24,415 bases of DNA from an uncultured Pseudomonadota bacterium (lineage in GTDB: Bacteria > Pseudomonadota > Gammaproteobacteria > Steroidobacterales > Steroidobacteraceae), in NCBI GenBank assembly GCA_946479515.1, contig CAMLGF010000055.1, positions 1-24,415 of the forward strand. The letters run 5' to 3'. The notes under the pieces are model-generated. The model ran no database searches and had not been told where the DNA came from. It saw nothing but the letters and a program-made list of their open reading frames with translations. Position numbers and translations under genes: made by a program. How positions within the stretch are numbered: the stretch's first letter is position 1; each line of letters starts with the position of its first letter. This document shows positions 1 to 8,029 of the stretch, one piece after another.

Positions 1-1073
1 TCCTGCACCTTGGCGATGATCTCGGGGCTGTTCTTGTGGTGCGTGAGATCGTGGTGGCCCGAGGCGATGCCGATGTCGGCGAACGGGCGATTGCTGCCTT
101 CGCGCGCGAGCAGCAGCGTCGAGATGCGCGTCGAATCCGTCTGGAACGCCAGCAGCAGCATGTCGAACATCAACGCCACGTGTTCGGCATAGCTGGCCGG
201 CACGCCGGCGGGGGCGTCGATCTCCGGGTTCTGCACCTTCATCTTCGCGGTGAGCTCGATGCGCTGCTCGATCTCGCGCACGCTGGTGAGGTACTGATCG
301 AGCTTCTGCCGGTCACGGCCGTCGAGCCTGGCATTCACCGATCTGGCGTCGGCAAGTACGTAGTCGAGGATGGAGTTCTGTTCGGCCTGCCGGCGGCGGA
401 GATTGGCCACGCGTTGCTTGATGGGCCCGTCACCGAACAACCGCTCGAACACGAAGCGCGGATTGTGCTCCGGCGACAGGGGCTGGTTGTGCGAACGCCA
501 GGCCAGGTTGTACTCGTACGCACAGGCGTAGCCCGAATCGCAGTCGCCGGACTTGCGCACGGCATCGCAGCTCAGTTCCAGCGAGGGAAAGCGCGTGTGA
601 TGACCGATGGAGTTGGCCACCACCTGGTCGATGGACACGCCGGCATGGATGTCGGAGCCCGCGGTCTTCTTGATGCGTACGCCGGTCAGGAAGGTGGCGC
701 CGGCGCGCGCGTGATCGCCGGCACCATCGGCGCCGGGCTGCGCGCTCAAATCTTCGAGGCCGCTGATCACCTGCAGGTGCTTCTGGACCTTGGCCAGGGG
801 TGCAAGCGTGGGGGAGAGCGCGAAGTCCGTGCCGCCTTCGCCGGCCGGCCAGAAGGCCGCGGGAATGGCGCCGTTCGGAACGTACACGAAGGCCATGCGG
901 GTCGGCGCCGCCGCCTGGCGGGGCGCGGCGAATGCAGGGCGCGGCAGCAGCGACACCAGCCCGGGCAAAGCGATGGCAGCACCGGCGCCGCGCAGGAAGC
1001 GCCGGCGCGAGAAACTCTCGTGCCGCTCGGCCGCGATCTGTTCGGGGGTCTTGCGGATTGGGGTGTCTCTCAT
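1..1073 (-). CDS. DUF1552 family secreted protein, C-terminus cut by window edge
   Basis: About 357 residues are visible; the rest lies beyond the left edge. A Tat signal is plain: the SRRRFL twin-arginine motif at residues 22-27, a hydrophobic stretch, then a likely cleavage after PAFA near residue 49. The mature part begins with the RMAFVYVPNGAIPAAFWP stretch and continues with LEVIS/GLED-like and HARAGATFLTG-like segments characteristic of DUF1552. The start is fixed by an AGAAGG ribosome site eight bases before ATG, 17 bases after the stop of the upstream DUF1592 gene, so the two are cotranscribed. DUF1552 proteins are typically encoded next to DUF1592/DUF1588/DUF1585 proteins in Planctomycetes, Acidobacteria and some gammaproteobacteria. 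Their biochemical role is unknown. Tat export implies folding in the cytoplasm, perhaps with a cofactor, before periplasmic work with its partner (inference). Confidence 0.9.
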   Translation of the reverse strand, partial: MRDTPIRKTPEQIAAERHESFSRRRFLRGAGAAIALPGLVSLLPRPAFAAPRQAAAPTRMAFVYVPNGAIPAAFWPAGEGGTDFALSPTLAPLAKVQKHLQVISGLEDLSAQPGADGAGDHARAGATFLTGVRIKKTAGSDIHAGVSIDQVVANSIGHHTRFPSLELSCDAVRKSGDCDSGYACAYEYNLAWRSHNQPLSPEHNPRFVFERLFGDGPIKQRVANLRRRQAEQNSILDYVLADARSVNARLDGRDRQKLDQYLTSVREIEQRIELTAKMKVQNPEIDAPAGVPASYAEHVALMFDMLLLAFQTDSTRISTLLLAREGSNRPFADIGIASGHHDLTHHKNSPEIIAKVQ

Positions 1074-1090
1074 GTGCCGTGCCTTCTGCT

Positions 1091-3598
1091 TCAATTCGCC
1101 GCCGTGACGGTAGCCTGGGTGCGCATCTTCTGGAAGGGCGCGGATTCGACGATGCCCGTGAGCAGCGCGTTGAACCTGCCACCCTCGGCGTCCAGGCGCT
1201 TGACGATCTGGTCGATGGTCTCGACGTCGTAATACTCCATGCCGCGCCCGGTGGCGTAGGTCATGAGCTTGGTCGAGAGCGTGCGGTAGAACTCCTCGCG
1301 ATGATCGTTGGCGAGGATCTTCTTGAGCTGGGCGACGCTGTTGAAAGTTTCGCCGGTGATCAGGTTTCCTTCCGAGACGATGGCCTGCTTGCGCTCCGTG
1401 TCGCGCCAGGCGCCGATGGCATTGAAGTGCTCGAAGGCCAGCCCGATTGGATCCATGCGGTTGTGGCAGGAACGGCACATCGGCGCTTCGCGATGCACCT
1501 TCAGCACCTCGCGCAGCGTGGGTTCGTGACCGTCCTTGAATTCGCTTTCGCTGGCCTCGAGCGCCGGCACGTTGGCCGGCGGCGGTGGCGGGGGCGTACC
1601 GAGGAAATTGTTCAACACGAACAGGCCGCGCTTCACCGGCGACGTGCGATCGGGATTCGAGGTGACCACGAGCGCGCTTCCTTGGGTGAGCATGCCGCCA
1701 CGCGCGCTGCCTTCGGGCAGCGTCACCTTGCGCAGTTCATCGCCGCTCACGCCGCCGATGTCGTACATCTTCGCCAGGTCTTCGTTGAGGAAGGTGTAGT
1801 TGCTGTCGATGAACTCGGTCACCGGCCGGTTCGCGCGCATCACGTAGGTGAAATACATCTCCGTCTCGCGCCGCATGGCCTTGCGCATGTCGCCGTCGAG
1901 ATCGGGCCGGGACTTGACGATGCCGTCGATCTTCTCGAGCAGCACTTTCGCGGTGGCCTCATCCTGGCTCATGAAGGCCTTGCGCAGCTGGCGCAGGGTC
2001 TCTTCCGCGCCGGCATCGCGCAGGATGATCTGGCGAGGGTTGCTGGCGATGCCTTCCACGTCGCGCGCCTGCAGCCACTGGCCGGTGAAGTTGCGCGCCA
2101 GGTTCTCGGCCCTCGCATCCGCGAGCATGCGCTCGACCTGCGCCGCGAGGTTCTGGCGCAATTCGCCTCTGGCCGCGAGCCGCAACAGTTCGTCGTCGGG
2201 CATGGTGGACCAGAGGAAATAAGAGAGGCGTGACGCCAGCGAATACTCATCGACTTCAGCCACGGTCGCGTTCAGCGGATGCGATGCCGGTTGTTCCAGC
2301 TTGAACAGGAACCGCGGACTGGCGAGCACGGCCGCCATGGCGTGCGCCACGCCCTGTTCGAACGTCTTGCCCTTCTGCGTGTACGTGGTTTCCGCCAGCG
2401 CCGCGAGCCGATCGGCCGTGTCGTCGTTCAGCGGTCGTCGATACGCACGGGTCGCGAAGGCGCCGAGCAATTCGGCGGCATAGGCGCGGCGCTCCGGCGC
2501 GCCCGACGGCACCGGGCGGGGGAAGTACTTGTCGTAGTTCTCGGTCGCAACCCACTGCGCGGGCTCGAGCGGGCCTTCCACCCGCACCTGTTTGACGAAC
2601 AGATCGGTGATGGTCTTCTCGCTGCCCGGCGGCACCGTGGGCTGCATCTCGATGGTGAAGACGTGGTCGCCCGGCTGCCACTCCTGCGTGGAGTCGAACG
2701 CGAGATCTCTCTCGTCGTGATACACGAGTTCCTGGCGGGTGACTTCCTTGCCGTCCACCTTGAGGAGCAGGCGGGCCTTGCCCGGGTCCGGTGTATAGGT
2801 GCCGTTCACCTGCAGTTCGAAGGTCACGCGATAACGGCCCGGCAACTCGCTCCGGAACGAAGCCGCCAGAGTCGCGGGCTCCGAGAACCGCAGTTGCCGC
2901 AGGCCCCACCTGATGCGCGGGTTCTCGCCCGTGAAGCCCTGGCCGCCGACCACGGCTTCGCGCGGCTTGCGCGGCGCCAGCGGCACGGCCTCCTGGATGA
3001 TGGTCTGCGCGGCGGCGACGTATTTCTCCATCAGCATGGGCGAGGTGGTCAGCGCGTCGCCGATGTTGTCGAAACCGAAGCCCGTGTCGTCGGGCGGGAA
3101 TTCGTGCTCGGTGTTGAAGTCAACGCCGAGCAGGTCGTGCACGGTGTTGCGATATTCCACGCGATTCAGCCGGCGCACCGTGACGCGGCCCGGATCCGGA
3201 TTGTGCGGATCGATGCGGAACACGTCGCGCTTGATCCAGCGCTCGAGCGTTGCCTGTTCGGCGGGCGAAAGGCGCGGCTTCTGTTCCGCGGGCATGAGTC
3301 CAGCGCGAGTGTTCACCAGCACCTTCACCCACAGATCGGGCGCGAGAATCTGGTCGGGAGTCTCCAGCAGGTCGAAGGCGACCTTGCCCTTGTCATAACC
3401 GTCGCCGTGACATTCGTAACAATGCTTCTCGAGCAGCGGCAGCACCGTCTCGTTGTACGTGCGGATGCTCGCGGGCTCGGTGTTGGCTTCGGTGGAGGAG
3501 GAGACGGCGAGTCCGATGGGCAATGCGATGGCCAACCCCAAGGCCAGCGAAGCGGCGCTGCGGGACCAGGTCTGCGACTCGGGCATCGGCTCACTCAT
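1091..3598 (-). CDS. DUF1592/DUF1588/DUF1585 multidomain protein with cytochrome c-like haem motifs
   Basis: This 835-residue protein has an N-terminal hydrophobic export segment (about 13-38). A cytochrome-like domain follows, with haem motif CYECH at 60-64 and a candidate methionine ligand at M102 (LMPAEQ). The order then fits the family: DUF1587 (about 140-205, RRLNRVEYRNTVHDLLG), a beta-rich segment (about 225-345), DUF1595 (about 370-440), DUF1592 (about 450-580), DUF1588 (about 615-730, with a second motif CRSCH at 708-712) and DUF1585 at the C-terminus (YATGRGMEYYD region). Such proteins, first described in Planctomycetes, are thought to be periplasmic and redox-active, but no reaction is established. 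It is the first gene of a two-gene operon with the DUF1552 gene, and is divergent from cytochrome c'. Full length, no frameshift seen. The ATG at 3598 is chosen as the most upstream start; M5 is an alternative. Confidence 0.93.
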   Translation of the reverse strand: MSEPMPESQTWSRSAASLALGLAIALPIGLAVSSSTEANTEPASIRTYNETVLPLLEKHCYECHGDGYDKGKVAFDLLETPDQILAPDLWVKVLVNTRAGLMPAEQKPRLSPAEQATLERWIKRDVFRIDPHNPDPGRVTVRRLNRVEYRNTVHDLLGVDFNTEHEFPPDDTGFGFDNIGDALTTSPMLMEKYVAAAQTIIQEAVPLAPRKPREAVVGGQGFTGENPRIRWGLRQLRFSEPATLAASFRSELPGRYRVTFELQVNGTYTPDPGKARLLLKVDGKEVTRQELVYHDERDLAFDSTQEWQPGDHVFTIEMQPTVPPGSEKTITDLFVKQVRVEGPLEPAQWVATENYDKYFPRPVPSGAPERRAYAAELLGAFATRAYRRPLNDDTADRLAALAETTYTQKGKTFEQGVAHAMAAVLASPRFLFKLEQPASHPLNATVAEVDEYSLASRLSYFLWSTMPDDELLRLAARGELRQNLAAQVERMLADARAENLARNFTGQWLQARDVEGIASNPRQIILRDAGAEETLRQLRKAFMSQDEATAKVLLEKIDGIVKSRPDLDGDMRKAMRRETEMYFTYVMRANRPVTEFIDSNYTFLNEDLAKMYDIGGVSGDELRKVTLPEGSARGGMLTQGSALVVTSNPDRTSPVKRGLFVLNNFLGTPPPPPPANVPALEASESEFKDGHEPTLREVLKVHREAPMCRSCHNRMDPIGLAFEHFNAIGAWRDTERKQAIVSEGNLITGETFNSVAQLKKILANDHREEFYRTLSTKLMTYATGRGMEYYDVETIDQIVKRLDAEGGRFNALLTGIVESAPFQKMRTQATVTAAN

Positions 3599-3727
3599 CT
3601 ACGGGCGCACCTTCGCACCAATGAAAGCGTTTTGCATTGTGCGTGATGTATGACTCGACGTCACGGGCATTGTTTCCCAGAAATCGTTTATAAATGCGTC
3701 TCTTGCAACCGAAGAGGTCATAGACAC
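3599..3727. promoter_or_regulatory. Divergent promoter region between DUF1592 operon and cytochrome c' gene
   Basis: This 129-base gap separates two divergent starts and is clearly more AT-rich than the flanking genes. TTTATAAAT at about 3688-3695 is a candidate -10 element for the plus-strand cytochrome c' gene. No well-spaced -35 hexamer goes with it: the nearest TTGTTT at 3670 leaves only 13 bases. A ribosome site AGAGG (3713-3717) precedes the ATG at 3728. I see no clear operator. Confidence 0.35.
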
Positions 3728-4201
3728 ATGCCCAGCCAGCGATCTGCCAGCCCGACGCTCAAGCAGCGAATTTCCGTTATTGCCATGGCGCTCGCCGTGG
3801 TGAGCGTGGCCCATGCCGCCACGCCCGTGGAACTGCAGAAGCAGCGTCACGAACACTTCGAAGCGCTCGGCGATGCCTTCAAGGCCGTGCGCGACAACAC
3901 CCGGGGAAGCCCTGATTTCGCCGCCCTGGAAAAAGCGCTGGGCGTGATTGAAAAGGCTGCCAAGGAACTGGGCACCTGGTTCCCGCAGGGGACCGGCCCG
4001 GAGGCCGGCAAGACGCGCGCGCTGCCCGAAGTCTGGACCAAGGCCGCGGATTTCAGCGCGGCGCAGAAAATGTTTGCCGAGAGGGTGGCGCCACTGTCCG
4101 CGGCGGTGCAGGCCAAGGATGCGGACGCGGTCGGCAAGGCGTTCAAGGAACTGGGCGGCGCCTGCAAGAATTGTCACGACACCTTCCGCGCCCCCGAATA
4201 A
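3728..4201 (+). CDS. Cytochrome c' (periplasmic, pentacoordinate haem c)
   Basis: The product is 157 residues, with a signal peptide ending AHA (cleavage near residue 30) and a mature domain of about 127 residues. That is the usual size of class II cytochromes c', four-helix bundles with the haem attached near the C-terminus. The haem motif CKNCH is at 146-150, followed by DTFR as in the family. No methionine sits where a sixth ligand would be expected, consistent with an open distal site that binds NO or CO. The start is the ATG preceded by AGAGG ten bases upstream; an in-frame ATG 78 bases earlier lacks this and would spoil the signal peptide. Five bases separate it from the cytochrome b561-like gene, so the two are probably cotranscribed and exchange electrons (inference). 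Known family roles include NO binding and detoxification. Confidence 0.93.
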   Translation: MPSQRSASPTLKQRISVIAMALAVVSVAHAATPVELQKQRHEHFEALGDAFKAVRDNTRGSPDFAALEKALGVIEKAAKELGTWFPQGTGPEAGKTRALPEVWTKAADFSAAQKMFAERVAPLSAAVQAKDADAVGKAFKELGGACKNCHDTFRAPE

Positions 4202-4206
4202 GTCCC

Positions 4207-4875
4207 GTGGAAGCACCGGCCGAGTCCGTTGCCCGCACGCGCGTGTGGGACCTGCCCACACGCGCGGTGCATTGGCTGTTCGTGGCCTGTCTCGCGTTCT
4301 CGTGGTGGACTGCCGAGACCGGCCGTCTCGAGTGGCACCGCTGGAGCGGCTACACGCTGCTGGGCCTGCTGCTGTTTCGCATCTACTGGGGGTTCGCCGG
4401 CGGCTCGACGGCCCGCTTCGCCAGTTTCGTTCGCGGCCCGCGCGCCATCGTGGCCTATCTGCGCGGCTCGTGGGTCGCGGTGCCCGGCCACAATCCCCTG
4501 GGTGCGCTCAGCGTCCTGGCCTTGTTAGGCCTGCTGCTGCTGCAAGTCGTGCTGGGACTGTTCGCGGTCGACGTGGATGGCATCGAGTCAGGTCCGTTGT
4601 CGCTGTACGTGAGCTTCGCGACCGGCCGTGCGTGCGCGGAATGGCATGAGACGGTGTTCAACGTGCTGCTGGTGGTGGTGTCGCTGCACGTGATCGCAGT
4701 GCTGTACTACCTCGCCGTCAGACGTCAGAACCTCATCGGCGCCATGATCACGGGCCGGCGCGTTTTCGACAGCGCCGCCGAGCCGATGCGGGCGGCCTCG
4801 GCTCTGCGCCTGGTGGTGGGCATCGTGATATCCGCCGCGTTCACGTTCGCGGTATCGCGCGCCTTCCAGTTCTAG
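4207..4875 (+). CDS. Cytochrome b561-family membrane protein
   Basis: The protein has 222 residues from a GTG start and four to five hydrophobic helices. The N-terminal RVWDLPTRAVHWLFV segment and later HRWSGY, PGHNPLGALSVLAL and WHETVFNVLLVVVSLHV segments carry the histidines expected to hold two b-type haems in the b561/hydrogenase cytochrome b fold (CybB, HupC type). The GTG lies six bases after the cytochrome c' stop; an upstream TTG inside that gene is possible but adds residues unlike the family N-terminus. Its ribosome site is weak, suggesting translational coupling. The likely job is moving electrons between the membrane quinone pool and periplasmic cytochrome c'. No hydrogenase or formate dehydrogenase genes are nearby, so a role with those enzymes is unlikely here. 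Confidence 0.9.
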   Translation: MEAPAESVARTRVWDLPTRAVHWLFVACLAFSWWTAETGRLEWHRWSGYTLLGLLLFRIYWGFAGGSTARFASFVRGPRAIVAYLRGSWVAVPGHNPLGALSVLALLGLLLLQVVLGLFAVDVDGIESGPLSLYVSFATGRACAEWHETVFNVLLVVVSLHVIAVLYYLAVRRQNLIGAMITGRRVFDSAAEPMRAASALRLVVGIVISAAFTFAVSRAFQF

Positions 4876-4976
4876 TCCGGCGTCGGCAGGTTCCTACAAA
4901 TCCTTCGAACGAGTTTTCTCGGCGTCCGTGAGGGGCGCCGACGGTCCGCGCGTTCCGGTAAGTGTGTACTGCGCCC

Positions 4977-5528
4977 ATGGACGCCAACGACACCGCTGCC
5001 CGCATCGCCTCCGAGCCGGTTGCCTACAGTCGTCCACCCGCGCGTCCCTTCCGGCGCCTGCGCCCGCTGGAGACGCCGCTGCCGGGCGCCCACCTGATCA
5101 CGCCATGGCTGGGTTTCGCGCACCACGGTCTCTACGTGGGCGAGGGCAAGGTCATTCATTACGGCGCTCTGGTGTACGACCTCATCCGCAAGCCCGTGGA
5201 AGAAGTGACGCTGGAACGATTCGCCGGCGGACGTCCGGTCTACGTCGTGCAGCATGACGAGCTGCCGTACGGCGTGCCGGAAATCATCGCTCGTGCCCGC
5301 TCGCGGCTGGGCGAGCACGCGTATCGCCTGCTCAGCAACAACTGCGAACATTTCGTGGAATGGTGCCTGCACGACGTGCAGCGCAGCTTCCAGGTGGAGC
5401 GCGCGCTGAATTTTCCAAGGTTCATGGGCGAGCGAATCCAGGGCGTCATCGCCCGCTGGCTGTCGCGACTGTGGTCGTCGCGGCGCCAGCCCGCCGCCCG
5501 ACGGGTAGATCGGAGCAACAAGACCTGA
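4977..5528 (+). CDS. LRAT-like (NlpC/P60 superfamily) protein
   Basis: The product is 183 residues. The central region, about 35-132, has the permuted papain-like signature of lecithin:retinol acyltransferase relatives: GFAHHGLYVGEGKVIHY supplies H50 and H61, and NCEHFVEWC supplies the presumed nucleophile C123. An N-terminal arm rich in proline and arginine and a basic C-terminal tail flank it. There is no signal peptide or clear membrane helix, so it is probably cytoplasmic or bound to the membrane surface. Eukaryotic members transfer or release acyl chains. Bacterial members are mostly uncharacterised, so acyltransferase or thiol hydrolase activity is inference. I took the ATG at 4977; an in-frame GTG lies 15 bases upstream. 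It stands alone, about 100 bases after the cytochrome pair, and ends at a hairpin. Confidence 0.82.
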   Translation: MDANDTAARIASEPVAYSRPPARPFRRLRPLETPLPGAHLITPWLGFAHHGLYVGEGKVIHYGALVYDLIRKPVEEVTLERFAGGRPVYVVQHDELPYGVPEIIARARSRLGEHAYRLLSNNCEHFVEWCLHDVQRSFQVERALNFPRFMGERIQGVIARWLSRLWSSRRQPAARRVDRSNKT

Positions 5529-5537
5529 GACGCCGCG

Positions 5538-5561
5538 GAGGGTCCTCCATCGAGGACCCTC
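5538..5561. terminator. Perfect hairpin between convergent genes, likely bidirectional terminator
   Basis: A perfect 10-base inverted repeat, GAGGGTCCTC and GAGGACCCTC, is separated by the loop CATC. It begins 9 bases after the LRAT-like stop and lies about 30 bases beyond the stop of the minus-strand permease gene, so it can serve both transcripts. Neither strand has a T tract, so termination may be inefficient or rely on another factor. Confidence 0.65.
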
Positions 5562-5590
5562 GCGCGTGCGTCCCGCTCGCCGCAGCGACC

Positions 5591-8029
5591 CTAACTACGC
5601 AGCGCCACCGCCGGACGCAGGCGCATGGCCAGCCAGGCCTGGCGGGCGGCCGCCGCCGCGATCACCCCTGCGGCAACGAGCAACGCCACGGCCAGCGCGG
5701 CATAGGCCCCGGGCGCGTGCTGCGAGAATGGCGCGAGGAAGCGCGCGATGCCTATCGCGGCCAGTGGCAGCCCGATGACCGCCGCGCTCAACAGCAAACT
5801 GCCCAGCTCGCGCGCCACGAGGCCGGCGATGTGCCCGCGCCGCGCACCGCACAGTCGGCGCAGGGCGATCTCTCGGGTGCGGCGCCGTACGGCAGCGGCA
5901 GCCAGTACGAACGCGCCGCAGGCGGCAATCAGCAGGGCGGCCAACGCGCAGAGCGCCAGCAGGCGCGCCAGCCGGGCATCGTCCGCGTAACTCGCGGCGA
6001 AGATGTCCCGGGCGGGCTGGATGTCGGGAATGGCATTGCTCAGGAAACGCGGCCACAGTTCGCGCATGGTGCGTTCGGCCTCTGACAACGAGCCGCGCGC
6101 CCTGGCGATCAGCACCGCCCCCGCGGAAGTCAGCGCGTAGACGACGGGCGGAGTGGGCTCGCGCAACGACTTGAAGCGGATGTCGGGTGCGATGCCGATG
6201 ACCGTGTGGTCTTCCATCTTCATCTGCATGCCGAGCACCTGCAGTCGCTGGCCCACCGCGAGCTCGGGTGAGGCGTAGCCGAGCGCGCGCGCCGCCTCGG
6301 CATTCAGGATCAGCGGTGAGGCGGCTTCCTGCTCGTCCTTGTCGCCGCTGTTGAACAGGCGGCCCGCCAACGGCGCGATGCCGTGCAGCTCGAAGAAGTT
6401 GCCGCTGACGGCTTTCAATTCCATGAAGACGTTGTCGCCATTCTCGCGACGGAAGTCCGTGGACCAGATCTCGCGGTTGCTGCCGAGGGCGTCGTTGGAC
6501 ACCGCCACGCCGGCGATGGCCGGGTGCTGTGCCAATGCCTCGCGCAATCCGCGGGCCTGGTCGGTGTACTTGGCGGACATGCCGATGGGCAGCCTCGCAA
6601 CCAAGAGAGCATCGGGATCGAAGCCCAGCGGCGTGTTCATGGCCTGCCGGGTCTGCAGCGCCACTGCCAGCGCGACGCCGGTCAGGCCCATTGCCAGCGC
6701 CAGCTGCAATACCGACAGCGCGCGGCGCAGCCGTCGCGCGGAGGGTGATTCCGCGTCGCCACGACCCACGAGGATGCGCGCCGGGCGCACGCGCAGCGAG
6801 ACCCACGCAGGGTAGATAGCCGTGAGCAGTCCGACCGCCACGCCAAGCCCCAGAGCGGCGATGAGATTCGGCAGGTCGAGCACGCCGTGCAGGTCGCGGT
6901 CCATCATGGCGCCGAAGGCGGGCAGGGCCAGCGCCGCGAACAGCATGCCGAGCAGCGTCGCCAGCAGGCTGACGGCCAGCGACTCGGAGACGAACCGCAG
7001 CGCCAGCCTGCGACGGTGCGCGCCCAGCACCTTGCGCAGCGAGATCTCCCGCTGGCGCTTGAGCACACGGATGACGGCCAGGTTCACGTAGTTGACGGCC
7101 GCCAGCACCAGCAACAGCACGGCGAGCAGCGCGATACCGGCCACCACGCGGCGATCGCCGCGCGGCACATCCTTGGAGTGGACGTTCAGCGCGATGTCGC
7201 CGTCGAGGTAGGCTGCGCGCAGCGGCGTGAGCTTCACCTCGGAGAACTTGTCGCTCCCGGCATGCGCCTTGATGGGTTCGGGCACCAGTGCCGCCAGCGG
7301 CGAGTGGTCGACCAGCTCCTGCAATCCTGCGGTCACTGCGTTGACCGAAGCACCGGGCGCGAGCTTCAGCAGCAGGTAGCCGCCCGAGAATCCCCTCTGT
7401 CCGGTGAGCGCTTCGCTCTCGGCCCAGGGCGGCAGCAGGCTCAACTTCAGGCCGTGCAGCACCTCATACGGAATGGTGGTGCTGGCCGGCGGCGTCGGCA
7501 GGATGGCATCGATGCGCACCTTGGCCAGGTTCGTGTCGCTGGCGTCCAGGCGCAGCGTCAGCGTGGCGCCGAGAACCTGGGTGCTGCCGAACAGGCGTCG
7601 CGCCGCGGCCTCGGTCATGGCGATGCCGTCGGGACTGGCCAGCGCCTGATCGAGATCGCCTTGCAGGGCCCGGATACCCATCATCTTCGTGAACCCGGGC
7701 AATGCCGCGAGGCCGCGCACGTGCCGCAGGCCGCTGGCGGTCTCGGCGTTGAGCGGGAACCAGTTGGCATAGCCCGTGACCTCGGCGACACCGGGCAACG
7801 ACTTCGCCGGTTCGCGCAGCCCCATCGGCATCTGGTCGAACCACAGCTTGCCCAGCTCCCAGTTGCGGCGATGTTTGATCACATACACCTGGTCGACGTC
7901 GGGCACCTGCGAGTCGTATGACCACGAATACTGCGTGTAGCCCAGCAACAGCAGGCAGAAGCCCATGCCCACGGCGAGCGTGAGGACGGACATCAGCGCA
8001 TGCGTGCCATCACGGAACAGCCGCCTCAT
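5591..8029 (-). CDS. MacB/FtsX-type ABC transporter permease
   Basis: The 812-residue product has the duplicated FtsX layout. A first membrane helix (about 11-31) is followed by a periplasmic MacB-type core domain (about 35-290), three helices (about 296-316, 350-372, 388-410), a fourth (about 436-458), a second periplasmic domain (about 465-680) and three C-terminal helices. Each half carries the conserved cytoplasmic motif near its helix bundle: REISLRKVLGA at 327-336 and REIALRRLCGA at 719-729. The ATG overlaps the ATPase stop by four bases (ATGA), showing tight coupling. This fused two-repeat permease without an attached ATPase domain is common in adaptor-ATPase-permease operons. By analogy with MacB it works by mechanotransmission, handing substrates from the periplasm to an outer-membrane channel. 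The substrate is unknown and no TolC-like gene is present. Confidence 0.92.
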   Translation of the reverse strand: MRRLFRDGTHALMSVLTLAVGMGFCLLLLGYTQYSWSYDSQVPDVDQVYVIKHRRNWELGKLWFDQMPMGLREPAKSLPGVAEVTGYANWFPLNAETASGLRHVRGLAALPGFTKMMGIRALQGDLDQALASPDGIAMTEAAARRLFGSTQVLGATLTLRLDASDTNLAKVRIDAILPTPPASTTIPYEVLHGLKLSLLPPWAESEALTGQRGFSGGYLLLKLAPGASVNAVTAGLQELVDHSPLAALVPEPIKAHAGSDKFSEVKLTPLRAAYLDGDIALNVHSKDVPRGDRRVVAGIALLAVLLLVLAAVNYVNLAVIRVLKRQREISLRKVLGAHRRRLALRFVSESLAVSLLATLLGMLFAALALPAFGAMMDRDLHGVLDLPNLIAALGLGVAVGLLTAIYPAWVSLRVRPARILVGRGDAESPSARRLRRALSVLQLALAMGLTGVALAVALQTRQAMNTPLGFDPDALLVARLPIGMSAKYTDQARGLREALAQHPAIAGVAVSNDALGSNREIWSTDFRRENGDNVFMELKAVSGNFFELHGIAPLAGRLFNSGDKDEQEAASPLILNAEAARALGYASPELAVGQRLQVLGMQMKMEDHTVIGIAPDIRFKSLREPTPPVVYALTSAGAVLIARARGSLSEAERTMRELWPRFLSNAIPDIQPARDIFAASYADDARLARLLALCALAALLIAACGAFVLAAAAVRRRTREIALRRLCGARRGHIAGLVARELGSLLLSAAVIGLPLAAIGIARFLAPFSQHAPGAYAALAVALLVAAGVIAAAAARQAWLAMRLRPAVALRS

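Noticed and set aside
36..1232. Long open plus-strand frame of about 400 codons
   Set aside because: It runs antisense to the DUF1552 and DUF1592 genes, whose frames carry recognised motifs. Long antisense frames are expected in DNA this GC-rich.
2279..3646. 455-codon plus-strand open frame
   Set aside because: It is the shadow of the DUF1592 protein, has arginine/glycine/histidine-rich low-information sequence and no ribosome site or domain.
3632..3654. TTGCAT and TATGAC as a promoter for the cytochrome c' gene
   Set aside because: Only 11 bases separate the two elements, too few for a sigma-70 promoter.
4872..5372. 166-codon minus-strand open frame
   Set aside because: It is antisense to the LRAT-like gene, which has its full motif set in the plus frame.
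6887..7921. 344-codon plus-strand open frame
   Set aside because: It lies antisense within the ABC permease gene and has the Gln/Arg/His-rich composition typical of shadow frames.
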